From: JADJGC01 sp964617645
GTDB lineage: Bacteria > Zixibacteria > MSB-5A5 > CAIYYT01
Length of the DNA: 64,000 nucleotides
Direction: 5' to 3'
Assembly (NCBI GenBank): GCA_964617645.1
Contig: CAZTYE010000004.1
Span: 186,001 to 250,000, forward strand
Positions 45,295-53,699 of the stretch are shown here, piece by piece. The position numbers were made by a program, and so were the translations under genes. The number at the start of each line of letters is the position of its first letter. Position 1 is the stretch's first letter. The notes beneath the pieces are model-generated. The model did no database searches. It was given only the letters and a program-made list of their open reading frames with translations, and was not told where the DNA came from.

Positions 45295-46429
45295 CTTCTG
45301 TCACCAAATCAAAAGGGTGGCGGGAGTTCTCCTCAAGTAACTGCGGGTAGACATCTCCGAAAACTTCCAGCGCAAAGGCGGTTTCGTCATCGCTTCCCGA
45401 GTTGACGCGAATCCCGTTGGGGATGCCAAACGATTTCACGTGACGCACGATCAGTCCGCGCTCAAGACAGCGCAGGAAAAACTGCTCGGCGAATTTCTCC
45501 GACGGGAAAAGCAAGAGAATCGAATTGCAGTAGGTCTTTATTCGCCGGATACCCAGCCGGTCGAATCCGGCCTCCAGGCGTCGCAGCGAGCGCTCGTTCA
45601 TTGACAGTGTGAGCTGGAGAAACTCGTAATCCTGAAGCGCCGCGCGGGCCGCGACCTGCGCCAGATAATTCGGCTCAAAGGGTAGCTTCACTTTCTGCAG
45701 TGCGGAGATCAAGCGCTCGGGGCCGACTGCGAAACCGGCCCGCAAGCCGCCTAAACCGTAGGCTTTGGAAAACGTGCGCGTTACCAGCATGTTCGGGAAA
45801 TCGTAGTCCAAACCGTTCGGATAATCCGTTTCCGTCTGGCAGTATTGACAATATGCCTCATCAAGAATTACACAAACGCTTTCCGGCACGCGCGACATAA
45901 ACCACTCGAACTGATCGCGTGTGAAGATGCTTCCGGTCGGATTGTTGGGATTTGCCAAGTAGACGACCTTGGTCTTGGCAGAAGCGCGCTTCGCGATCGC
46001 CTCGAGGTCAAAAGCGTAATCGCGTAGCGGAACCTGTACCAACTTTCGACCCAGTTTATTGGTATTGACGTAAGCGCCAATAAACGTCCCCTCGGAAGTC
46101 AAAACTTCATCGCCGGCATCCGTGAATGCCATGAGAATGTATTCTATGACCGCATCGGTGCCATGCCCACAGACAATTTGTGTTGGCCGCTTGTCGAACT
46201 CCCGGGCGATAGCCTGAGTCAACTCAAAAGCGCTAGGATCGACGTAGAGATGCGCCTGCGGCAAGGCCTCCCGGATGGCGGCAATCGCCTTGGGCGACGG
46301 ACCATTGGGATTTTCGTTCGAAGCCAGCTTGACGATGCGCTTCAGCCCCTTCTCGCGTGCCAACTCAGAGATCGCTTTGCCGGCCTTGTACGGCCAGAGG
46401 TTTTCGATATGATCCGGAATCTTAATCAT
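45263..46429 (-). CDS. HisC-like aminotransferase, probably acting on tyrosine/phenylalanine
   Basis: A 388-residue class I/II PLP aminotransferase of the histidinol-phosphate aminotransferase branch. ANPNNPTGS, ILDEAYCQYC and the PLP Lys222 in RTFSKAYGLGGLRAG are all present. The family makes histidine, but no other his gene is near. It lies between homogentisate dioxygenase and fumarylacetoacetase, and the cluster otherwise lacks a tyrosine transaminase. I infer that it converts tyrosine to 4-hydroxyphenylpyruvate; several HisC-like enzymes accept aromatic amino acids. ATG at 46429 has GGGAG upstream; a GTG at 46441 is the alternative start. Confidence 0.85.
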   Translation of the reverse strand: MIKIPDHIENLWPYKAGKAISELAREKGLKRIVKLASNENPNGPSPKAIAAIREALPQAHLYVDPSAFELTQAIAREFDKRPTQIVCGHGTDAVIEYILMAFTDAGDEVLTSEGTFIGAYVNTNKLGRKLVQVPLRDYAFDLEAIAKRASAKTKVVYLANPNNPTGSIFTRDQFEWFMSRVPESVCVILDEAYCQYCQTETDYPNGLDYDFPNMLVTRTFSKAYGLGGLRAGFAVGPERLISALQKVKLPFEPNYLAQVAARAALQDYEFLQLTLSMNERSLRRLEAGFDRLGIRRIKTYCNSILLLFPSEKFAEQFFLRCLERGLIVRHVKSFGIPNGIRVNSGSDDETAFALEVFGDVYPQLLEENSRHPFDLVTEDEIAVLSGRE

Positions 46430-46626
46430 GACAACTCCCACACACTACCTAAGACTGACTAAGTTAGTTAGTCGGAGTTGCCTGAGCAAGAAGTTTGCGA
46501 CAGGCGCCCACGTGCGGTTCGGCACCGGCCGATTACTCGCGCATTCAACGTGTGGGAGCGGCTTCAGTCGCGATCATCGCTGCGCCGGTCCTACCGAGTT
46601 CCGCTGCATGGCGTGTAATCTGCATT

Positions 46627-46776
46627 CCCCTCCTGGGGGACTGTTGAAAAAGCCCTTTAGGCTGTCACCCTGAGCGAAGCGAAGGGTCTGTGAGTATTGT
46701 GGCACAAGGTCAAACTGATTCTTCGCTGCGCTCAGAATGACATGAATACGGCTTTTCAACAGTCCCCTGGGAGGGG
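46627..46776. mobile_element. MITE-like palindromic element, copy 1
   Basis: A 150-base element without coding capacity. The terminal inverted repeats (46627-46654 and 46750-46776) share GGGACTGTTGAAAA and CCCCTCC. An inner inverted pair, CCCTGAGCGAAGCGAAGGGT on the left and a diverged complement around 46718-46742, lets nearly the whole element fold into one long hairpin. It sits between homogentisate dioxygenase and the aminotransferase. A second, diverged copy is at 49783-49900. Confidence 0.65.
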
Positions 46777-46832
46777 TGTGTAAGTCGGGATCGCCGGTCG
46801 CGTCATGACGCGAAACCCGCCACCGAATTGAG

Positions 46833-48035
46833 CTACGATGTCGTCCCCACGTATCGCCCGTTCGAATTTTCATCAAGCCACGACTTCGCATAATCCGGAT
46901 CAATCGTCTCGCGCACATTGACCGTCGGCTTAAGCGGCGCAAATGTATCGACCATGAGCGCATATTCCGACGTTTCCCGCTTGCCGATAGACGCCTCGGT
47001 CTTGCCCGGCTGCGGACCATGCGGCAAACCGCCGGGATGAAGCGTCACCGAACCTTCGACCACGCCCTTGCGCGACATGAAATCCCCCGCCACGTAGTAG
47101 AGAATCTCATCGGAATCGATATTGGAATGGAAGTACGGCGCCGGAATCGCATCGGGATGAAAATCAAACGGCCGCGGCACGAAATTACAGAGCACGAAAT
47201 GTTGCGTCTTGTAGAGAAGATGCACCGGCGGCGGCAAATGAATCTTGCCGACGATCGGGCAGTAGTCCTCGATATTGAGCGCGTGCGGAAAATTGTAACC
47301 GTCCCAGCCGACAACATCAAACGGATGATGCGGCAAAGTGTACAAGAACGACTTGTTCCACGCCTTGATGACCAGCCGAAATTCACCTTCCTGATCGAAC
47401 GGCTCGAAAAACTCCGGCAGCTTGATATCGCGCTCGCAAAACGGCGCACCCTCCAACATTTGCCCGTATTCGTTGCGATAGTGCGCAGGCACTTCGTACG
47501 CCGTCGCCGATTCGACAATAAACAACTTGTTGCCTTCGAGCTTGTCGAAGATCATTTGATAGGTCGATCCGCGCGGCACCAATATTTGGTCACCCGGTAC
47601 GAACGGCAGCTTACCGTATTCCGACAACAGTACGCCGGTGCCGTGATGCACGAATACGTACTCGTGGCCAAACGCATTGCGATAAAAGAAATCGGCATCC
47701 GGATTCTTGTTCGGATGCGCCGTCGATATGATGCAGTGCTCGTTGCGCAAGAAAACATTTCGCGCCGAAAGAAAGTCGCCGCCGGACATCTTCTTGTCGG
47801 TGAAAAAGTGATAGTACAACAGCGGCGCGTCTTCCCACACCGGCGCTTCCTTCAAATCATAGGGGCGTACTTCTTTGACGCGGGTCGGCATGTGTACGTG
47901 ATACTTGTTCGTGTGCACACCGGAGAATCCGAGCGTCGAGAAAAGTTCTTCGCGATACAGAGTCTGACCATCGGGCTTAAAAAACGTCGTGTGCCGCTTC
48001 GGCGGGATCCGTCCAACTTTATGATAGAAGGGCAT
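46833..48035 (-). CDS. hmgA: Homogentisate 1,2-dioxygenase
   Basis: A 400-residue non-haem iron dioxygenase opening the ring of homogentisate to maleylacetoacetate. Candidate iron ligands are His303 and Glu310 in YFHSNIDSDEILYYV and His339 in LHPGGLPHGPQPG. A cupin-type core includes HHGTGVLLSEYG. It is somewhat shorter than the human or Pseudomonas enzyme (about 430-445) and belongs to the shorter bacterial branch. It is the second gene of the cluster, after HPPD, with a 251-base gap full of hairpins between them. Confidence 0.94.
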   Translation of the reverse strand: MPFYHKVGRIPPKRHTTFFKPDGQTLYREELFSTLGFSGVHTNKYHVHMPTRVKEVRPYDLKEAPVWEDAPLLYYHFFTDKKMSGGDFLSARNVFLRNEHCIISTAHPNKNPDADFFYRNAFGHEYVFVHHGTGVLLSEYGKLPFVPGDQILVPRGSTYQMIFDKLEGNKLFIVESATAYEVPAHYRNEYGQMLEGAPFCERDIKLPEFFEPFDQEGEFRLVIKAWNKSFLYTLPHHPFDVVGWDGYNFPHALNIEDYCPIVGKIHLPPPVHLLYKTQHFVLCNFVPRPFDFHPDAIPAPYFHSNIDSDEILYYVAGDFMSRKGVVEGSVTLHPGGLPHGPQPGKTEASIGKRETSEYALMVDTFAPLKPTVNVRETIDPDYAKSWLDENSNGRYVGTTS

Positions 48036-48156
48036 CTTTTATCTCCATAATTTGTCTTGTCCAATCTCATTGCCGGAGACCCACAAATTCCGGCCTGCGC
48101 TCCGGCTCAGGTTGTCAACCTCAACAACTATCTCGACGGTCCCGAGAGCCTTGTAG

Positions 48157-48252
48157 GTCAGGAGCCTGCGCTCCTGACATCACGCCGATGGCGTGATCCT
48201 CCAATCCCCCGCTTGAGTGGGGTGGCTTCGTCCCGCTCAGAGCGGGACGAAG
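48157..48252. repeat. Four abutting perfect hairpins
   Basis: In 96 bases, four unrelated stem-loops follow one another: GTCAGGAGC/GCTCCTGAC (48157-48178), ATCACGCC/GGCGTGAT (48179-48197), CCCCGCT/AGTGGGG with one G-T pair (48207-48222), and CTTCGTCCCGCT/AGCGGGACGAAG (48226-48252). Loops are two to four bases. They occupy the HPPD-homogentisate dioxygenase gap. Confidence 0.7.
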
Positions 48253-48286
48253 GCGGAGTGTGTTCTTCATCCACTGCCGCGAGCCT

Positions 48287-49405
48287 TCACGTCCGCATCA
48301 ACGTCCCGCGCAACATTTGGTCGCGCTCAATTGCCTCGAACAACGCCTGAAAATTCCCCTGCCCGAATCCTTGCGCGCCATTGACGCGCTGAATCACCTC
48401 GAAAAAAAACGTCGGCCGGTCGCCAATCGGCTTCGTGAAAAGCTGCAACAAATACCCGCCCGAACCCATTGATGCATCACAGAGAATGCGCAGCCGCTTG
48501 AGTTCGTCGAGATCTTCGCGAATTCCGAGATTCTTCTTCCTCAGATCCTCATAGTATGTGTCCGGAACCTGCAGGAATTCGACGCCGTTGTCGCGAAGTG
48601 CTTCGATCGTGTCCAGTATATTCTCCGTATACAACGCGATATGCTGAATGCCCGCGCCGTGGTAGTGCTCGATATATTCCTCGATCTGCGACTTGGCGAC
48701 GCCTTCATACGGCTCATTGATTGGCATCTTGATCAGATCGTCTTTGGACCGCACAACCTTCGACAGCAGCGCCGAATACTTCGTCGAAATATCGCCGGGC
48801 CCGAATTCGAGAAAGGTCTCGAAATCCATGGTCTTGTTGAAATAATTCGCCCACTGATTCATCTCGTTCGTGCGCACATTCCCGACGATGTGATCGAAGC
48901 TTCGCAATCCGCCCGGATTGAACGACAGCTTCAGCTTCTGATGGGGCTCCTTGAACCCGGGCCTAAACAAGCCGCGATAGTCGTCGTAGTTGATCAGGAT
49001 CAGTTCGGTATCATCGTAAATTTTCATCGCCGCTTCGATGATCGATCCGTTTTCATCTTTGATGACTTGCGGCGCGCGCTCGAAAACCGCGCCGTTGGCC
49101 AGCGCAAAACGATAAGCCTTGTCGACGTCCTCGACCTGGATCGCCCAGCGCTTGACGCCGTCGCCGTGTTTCTGCACCCAACCCCAGATATCGAAGGTAT
49201 GCGGCTGAATCGCCGACGTGACGACGATCTTGATGTTGCCGGAAGTCAGATAGTACGACATGCGGTCGCGCACGCCGGTCTCGGGGCCGGCGTACCCGGA
49301 AATCTGCATCCCGAGCGCGCGGCAGAACCAGTAGGCGCACATTCGCGCCGAGCCGACATAGAATTCGGCGTAGTCCCACATTTTGATGCCCAGTGTATTC
49401 GCCAT
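48287..49405 (-). CDS. hppD: 4-Hydroxyphenylpyruvate dioxygenase
   Basis: A 372-residue vicinal-oxygen-chelate enzyme that turns 4-hydroxyphenylpyruvate into homogentisate. Iron ligands are His172 (SFDHIVGNV), His255 (GAGIQHIALYT) and Glu336 (FFFEVIQR). The C-terminal lid GAQGFGQGNFQALFEAIERDQ is the family signature. It is complete, and the N-terminal half holds the usual degenerate VOC repeat. It is the first gene of the Phe/Tyr cluster as transcribed. No promoter consensus is evident in the repeat-rich region upstream. Confidence 0.96.
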   Translation of the reverse strand: MANTLGIKMWDYAEFYVGSARMCAYWFCRALGMQISGYAGPETGVRDRMSYYLTSGNIKIVVTSAIQPHTFDIWGWVQKHGDGVKRWAIQVEDVDKAYRFALANGAVFERAPQVIKDENGSIIEAAMKIYDDTELILINYDDYRGLFRPGFKEPHQKLKLSFNPGGLRSFDHIVGNVRTNEMNQWANYFNKTMDFETFLEFGPGDISTKYSALLSKVVRSKDDLIKMPINEPYEGVAKSQIEEYIEHYHGAGIQHIALYTENILDTIEALRDNGVEFLQVPDTYYEDLRKKNLGIREDLDELKRLRILCDASMGSGGYLLQLFTKPIGDRPTFFFEVIQRVNGAQGFGQGNFQALFEAIERDQMLRGTLMRT

Positions 49406-49782
49406 AATTGACCGACCTTCCTCTATCGCGTCCTGCGCTGTCCGCGCAGCACGATTATGACTCTATAATATCCAAGTTAGTGACGGCTCGCCAGCCAATT
49501 CTCATAAGTGATACGTGCAATTAGCATCCGCCGGCAATGTACGATGAATGTAGATGTCGCTCCGCCACTCGGCAACGGGAATCTGTTGCCGCCTTTACCC
49601 CGCAGGCGTACGGCTTGCAGTGCTCCGATTAGCGTCATACGCGTAAGCGGGAATCCATCCGCGTAGAGGCACGGCGAGCCGTGCCCAGGAGTAGCGGCGA
49701 GCGGCACGCGCCATTCGCACTGCTGCCTTGCAGGCCGACAACTTTGCGCCCCGACATCACGTCTCAGTACGAACCTTCACTT

Positions 49783-49900
49783 CCCCTCTTGCGGGACTGT
49801 CGAAAAAATCCGCAGCGCTCACAAAGCGCGGCGGCAGGAGTCCTCTCCTGCCGCAATTAATGCGGGTAATCCGAGGTTATTCAAGAGTCCCATGAGAGGG
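49783..49900. mobile_element. MITE-like palindromic element, copy 2
   Basis: A 118-base element whose ends (49783-49808 and 49875-49900) are a diverged inverted repeat matching those of the copy at 46627-46776: CCCCTCTTGCGGGACTGTCG at the left, and at the right a complement reading CCCTCTCATGGGACTCTTGA. The centre is different and carries its own perfect ten-base-pair hairpin. Confidence 0.55.
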
Positions 49901-49964
49901 TGCTGTACCGCAGCTTTGCTGCGGTAAGGCGGGGTGCACCTATGAGATCGTCGACTCGTTCTAC

Positions 49965-49994
49965 TGTCATTCCGGCGGACGCCGAAATCCAGCG
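49965..49994. repeat. REP-like palindromic unit
   Basis: TGTCATTCCGGCGGACGCCG followed by AAATCCAGCG. It has the same layout (GTCATTCC, palindromic core, AATCCAGCG) as the unit at 60322-60351. Confidence 0.55.
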
Positions 49995-50094
49995 TAAGTA
50001 GGTTCGACATTATAGTCTGACCATTCGTCAAACGGCGTCGACTCGGACGTTGGCTCACTCAGGATTTCGACTCTAAAGGATTACCAGATCAAAA

Positions 50095-50167
<73 letters not shown>

Positions 50168-50309
50168 AATCGGGATTGCCAATATAGCCCGCTTGGCGGT
50201 GTTGTCAACGGAAAGTTTGGGCATGACAGGTAGTTCGGATAACAACATGGTCAGTAGTGAGAGCCGGAAACAAATGGTATTCTCCGCCATGGATCACTGA
50301 GGAACATCT

Positions 50310-51335
50310 TCATCGTTCAATTCCGATTTGGTTGATGGCGATCTGCAAATTCTCGAGCTCGTCGACAATATCTTCGAACGCCGGGATCGCTCCGTATAAC
50401 ATCGATTGCATGGAACGGTAGTCCCTCTTCAGTTCGTGAACATGGAGTTCCGACGGCAGCAGCTTGAGCGTGCCCGGTATAGCCTCCTCAAACTTCGCCC
50501 ACGGGCAACGATAGAACTTCATCTTGAATCTCACGACGTCTTCCAGCAGCGACACTTTCTGCAGGGCCGATGCACGGATGGGCAGTTTGCTCAGTTGGCA
50601 GAGATCGTAGTAGTGTCGAGCATAGCGGGCTGGAAGTTTGCTCGCCGCATCGCGATGAGCCTCCTGATGGAGGATGGTCGCCTTCTCCCAAAATGTTCGC
50701 TCAGCAGTGACTGTAGTCACTGTTGCCTCGTGCTGTTTAAAGAACTCCGGGAACTTGCTCACGACAAAGGGTCGAATCTGCTTCTGCCCATTCGGAACCG
50801 GCTCAGCAAGCGGTCCGATTTCGAGTCTTATCTGTGGCTGAATTGCGTCCAGCGAGAGTGTCTTTGGATAGGTCAAAAGTACATTCTGATCTTCCGCTGT
50901 TACTTGCAGTTCTGAAGCTGCACGAAGCGCCAAGTCAGCTTTCATTCTCGGCACGAACGTCTGTTCCAAGAACTGAGCGGTTTGGCGAATTGCCTCTTTC
51001 CCGAAGCGATCCTGCTGTGTATTACTTCGTACTTCCCATGGCTCACCAGCCGAATAGCCAAGTCGTCTCCAATCAAGAACCAAGTCAATGTCTTCAGAAA
51101 AGCGCTGAATGGCCCCATAAGCTTTGGAAAGACTGGTGCCTCCTTTGAAAACCAGATCACTTTTCCATGGACTCTCACAAAACAGATAGTCAAGCACCCA
51201 GCACACCCAGAAGTCCTTTTCGACAATGGCCTCATGTATTTGCATGAGTTGGCTACATTCACGGAACAGTTCCCTGCGATCGCTGTGCGGGCGCTTGGCG
51301 AATTCACGCATCGCCGAACTCGTCGTCTGCCGCAA
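50310..51335 (-). CDS. AbiEii/AbiGii-family nucleotidyltransferase toxin
   Basis: A 341-residue nucleotidyltransferase of the AbiEii toxin family. The catalytic block FKGGTSLSKAYGAIQRFSED-IDLVLD (GG-[ST] and the D-x-D pair) is at about 60-90. A second conserved block AERTFWEKATILHQEAHR is in the middle. AbiEii toxins act with AbiEi in a bacteriostatic anti-phage or plasmid-maintenance pair; nucleotide transfer onto tRNA is the activity shown for relatives. It overlaps the upstream antitoxin-like gene by 32 bases. It is more AT-rich than the surrounding chromosome and lies next to tRNA-Ala, as expected for an acquired module. Confidence 0.88.
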   Translation of the reverse strand: MRQTTSSAMREFAKRPHSDRRELFRECSQLMQIHEAIVEKDFWVCWVLDYLFCESPWKSDLVFKGGTSLSKAYGAIQRFSEDIDLVLDWRRLGYSAGEPWEVRSNTQQDRFGKEAIRQTAQFLEQTFVPRMKADLALRAASELQVTAEDQNVLLTYPKTLSLDAIQPQIRLEIGPLAEPVPNGQKQIRPFVVSKFPEFFKQHEATVTTVTAERTFWEKATILHQEAHRDAASKLPARYARHYYDLCQLSKLPIRASALQKVSLLEDVVRFKMKFYRCPWAKFEEAIPGTLKLLPSELHVHELKRDYRSMQSMLYGAIPAFEDIVDELENLQIAINQIGIER

Positions 51336-51912
51336 GCTGTTTGATTACTTCGTAGACCCAGGATGTTGCATAGCGGGCCTCACGGACTGCTCGTTTTTTC
51401 TCTCTGAGACTGAGGCGTTTTCGGAGCATCGTAATCGTCCATGAATCGACGTTGTCCTCGCCAAGAGCTTTAAGCGCCTGGACCAGTAACGCCGTCTTCG
51501 GAGATAGAATCGTGGTTTCTTTATTCGCTCTGCGCTTGAATGTTAGAGTTCCCCCACTCCATTTATAGGTCTTGGTTGGTCCGTCACTGAAGTATTCCCA
51601 TCTTGCCGGAACTTGAGTTGATAATCCAAGCAAATTCATTGCTGTATTGCCTGAAGGAAGAATGGTCCAACCGTGCGATCTGGCTATCGCCCTGGCAATG
51701 CTATCAGGATTGGGACCCGCCGGTACTCCAAGCAGTTTGCTGAATGACGGGTACTCATAAATGCCTCTCGCTATGCGTCTTAGTTTTCCCGTCTTGGTTA
51801 GTCGTTCGAGAGTCGAATGGACTGTCTTAACACTGGCAAGGTCTGCAAAGTCCTTTGTGGTAAATACACTACCCCTACCGCTACCATAAATCCTTGCAAG
51901 TATCTTATTCAT
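51304..51912 (-). CDS. AbiEi-like (DUF6088 type) antitoxin
   Basis: A 202-residue protein, partner of the AbiEii toxin. An N-terminal winged-helix segment (about 10-60: FTTKDFADLASVKTVHSTLE, LRRIARGIYEYP) would bind DNA for autoregulation. It is followed by the family's WTILPSGNTAMNLLGLSTQV and a C-terminal helical part. Antitoxin first, toxin second with a 32-base overlap is the standard AbiE order. The start ATG at 51912 follows AT-rich DNA. I see operator-like AT-rich sequence upstream but no clear inverted repeat. Confidence 0.85.
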   Translation of the reverse strand: MNKILARIYGSGRGSVFTTKDFADLASVKTVHSTLERLTKTGKLRRIARGIYEYPSFSKLLGVPAGPNPDSIARAIARSHGWTILPSGNTAMNLLGLSTQVPARWEYFSDGPTKTYKWSGGTLTFKRRANKETTILSPKTALLVQALKALGEDNVDSWTITMLRKRLSLREKKRAVREARYATSWVYEVIKQLAADDEFGDA

Positions 51913-51918
51913 AAGAGA

Positions 51919-52165
51919 TTATTTAGTATAAAAATATATTCTTTGCAGCAAAAAATATGTATTTTTTTCTGCAATTTTGAGTGCGTCTTTGTACATCGTT
52001 GCACCTAAGCCAGGAACCTGCATACTCGTCATTGTATCTAATGCTATTTCGGATGTCCCCCGCAGAAGCTTCGCCGCCGCCTTCCTATCCACCTCTCCAA
52101 ACGCGTCGTCGAATATAACCCGGCCATCCGGATGAGGGTGCGCCCAAATGCCCGGAGCCCTTGTC
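51919..52165 (-). pseudogene. Coding-like open frame without a start, possible gene remnant
   Basis: On the minus strand a frame of about 80 codons runs from just past the lipoprotein stop to a TAA seven bases before the AbiEi start. It contains protein-like stretches (HPDGRVIFDDAFGEVDRKAA, MQVPGLGATMYKDALKIAEK) but no good start codon or ribosome binding site. It could be the 3' end of a gene truncated when the AbiE module or the neighbouring genes were rearranged. Family unknown. Confidence 0.3.
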
Positions 52166-52171
52166 GCCCCC

Positions 52172-53041
52172 CTACTTCACCGCCTTTAGTCGAAACGACA
52201 ATTCCCCTTCAATGAAAAACGTATTGGCGCTGGCCTGATTGCCGACAATCTTCGCGCGTTCGGCGGTAACTTGCGTCTTCTCTTGCTGCGAATATACGTA
52301 GCCGTTTTCGTAATCGAACGTCAACTGGCCGGAGACCTGCACGCGGTCGACGCCACGGCGGGTCAAGCTGTCGGACTCCATCACGTCAAACGGCAAAATG
52401 AGATTGCCCCGATAATCAATGACGACGCACTTATGCTCTTCGATCTCGACGAACTCGGAGACTTCATAGGTCGTGCTGGCTTCGAGATTCTCGCCGGTGG
52501 GCATGAAGATTTTCACCGCCTGCGTCCAGCGGTAGCCCTTGCCAATCGGCTCGTCGGGAAACGTCGGTTGCGACTGCTCGAGATTTTGCTGCGCGTACTC
52601 TTTCCAGCGGGAGGCTTCCTCATCAGCCGGGAGCTCCAAACCGGAAATCTTGCCGTTGCGCGCCATTTCATATGATAACGACTCGCTCTCCGAGACCACG
52701 CGGATCGTGCTGTCGGCGGCCGCTTCCGACCAGCTCCACGTTGAAGTTTCGTCGATCTGAGCGCCGCCGTCAGCACTCGTGCTCTTGACCACCTGAATCA
52801 TCTCGCCGTGCGACTTCGTCGATGCCGACACCAGCGGCGAGTTGTTCATCGACACGGTTTGGCTGTTGGTCTGGTCGTAGATTAGCTCGCGCCCGGCGGC
52901 AAATTTCATCGCCAGCCGCACTTTCAACTCCGAGCGGCTGCAGCTTATCGCCGAGGTGATAATCATTAATGATAGAATTATCCACGAAAAGTGCAGACCG
53001 GCGCGTCGCGACCTGTGGAATTTTTGCGATTGACGATTCAT
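52172..53041 (-). CDS. Putative lipoprotein of unknown function
   Basis: A 289-residue exported protein. The basic N-terminus and hydrophobic run WIILSLMIITSAISC fit a signal peptide ending in an imperfect lipobox (AISC), so lipid attachment is likely. The mature part is beta-rich with regularly spaced short strands and the segment DEPIGKGYRWTQAVKI, reminiscent of DUF6263-like or outer-membrane-lipid-handling families, but I cannot assign it firmly. It is the third gene after a sigma factor and a putative anti-sigma factor on the same strand, and so may be part of their stress regulon. Confidence 0.7.
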   Translation of the reverse strand: MNRQSQKFHRSRRAGLHFSWIILSLMIITSAISCSRSELKVRLAMKFAAGRELIYDQTNSQTVSMNNSPLVSASTKSHGEMIQVVKSTSADGGAQIDETSTWSWSEAAADSTIRVVSESESLSYEMARNGKISGLELPADEEASRWKEYAQQNLEQSQPTFPDEPIGKGYRWTQAVKIFMPTGENLEASTTYEVSEFVEIEEHKCVVIDYRGNLILPFDVMESDSLTRRGVDRVQVSGQLTFDYENGYVYSQQEKTQVTAERAKIVGNQASANTFFIEGELSFRLKAVK

Positions 53042-53126
53042 GAGCTACCGTACTTGCGCACTATCCTATTTTCCATCCCAACCCGGACGGCGATTCATCC
53101 CTGCGCCGTCAATGAACCGTGCCGGC

Positions 53127-53699
53127 CTAAAGGCCGCGCTGCGCCAGCGTCCGCGACCGCGACAGCGAGGATGGCGAGCCGAGGATCGCGCTTGACATCA
53201 GCAGAATCTCGCGGTACTCGCTCAACTCCTGCTCGCTCACCTGATCTTCGTCCTCGACCGTTACGTGCTGCGCGTAAACGTCGCTCATCGTGACGTGCGG
53301 GCCAAAATCCGCGGCAACCGTCGACCCGACCGGCGCCGGCGCATTGGGAAAATACGCCACCGCCATCAGAACCGCAACGGCGATTGCGGCCGTCGAGATC
53401 GCCGCCGGTATCGGACGCAGCGATTCGGGAATCACCGCCGCCTTGATCCTGTCCCAGGAAGTCTGGCGTCGCACCTTGACTCGCTCCAGAATTTCTTGCC
53501 GCACCGCGGCGAAGTGCGCGTCGGACGGCACCGCCACACGGCGAGCGCCGATCAATTCGAGATAGCGCAGTTCGCGCGCGATGGCGCTCTGATCGCCGCC
53601 GCTGCGTAATCTCAGATCGTCAAGCTCCGCCTGTCCCTCGGCGCGCAGATGTTGCGGTCGCAAATCCAGCAGTCGATCGTCGTTCGAGTTGTCGTGCAT
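53127..53699 (-). CDS. Putative membrane-anchored anti-sigma factor
   Basis: A 190-residue protein with one membrane helix at about 100-118 (AISTAAIAVAVLMAVAYF), a cytosolic N-terminal part of about 95 residues and an outer C-terminal part. It has no zinc-binding H-x3-C-x2-C motif, so it is not a classic ZAS-type anti-sigma. The call rests on topology and on the TAATG junction with the sigma factor gene just upstream. Such one-helix proteins overlapping an ECF sigma gene usually hold that sigma factor at the membrane. Confidence 0.6.
   Translation of the reverse strand: MHDNSNDDRLLDLRPQHLRAEGQAELDDLRLRSGGDQSAIARELRYLELIGARRVAVPSDAHFAAVRQEILERVKVRRQTSWDRIKAAVIPESLRPIPAAISTAAIAVAVLMAVAYFPNAPAPVGSTVAADFGPHVTMSDVYAQHVTVEDEDQVSEQELSEYREILLMSSAILGSPSSLSRSRTLAQRGL

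Larger units (their letters stand above)
49406..50094. other. Repeat-rich non-coding region upstream of HPPD
   Basis: About 690 bases without a credible gene, packed with palindromes: GGCACGGC/GCCGTGCC at 49668-49685, the second MITE-like element, GCGGCAGGAG/CTCCTGCCGC at 49831-49854 inside it, TACCGCAGC/GCTGCGGTA at 49906-49926, and a REP-like unit at 49965-49994. Any HPPD promoter must lie near 49410-49480, where AT content is higher. Confidence 0.6.

Noticed and set aside
47019..48050. Plus-strand frame of 343 codons opposite homogentisate dioxygenase
   Set aside because: Arg/His-rich shadow of a clearly identified gene.
48157..48252. CRISPR array
   Set aside because: The hairpins differ in sequence, are abutting, and have no constant repeat or spacer length.
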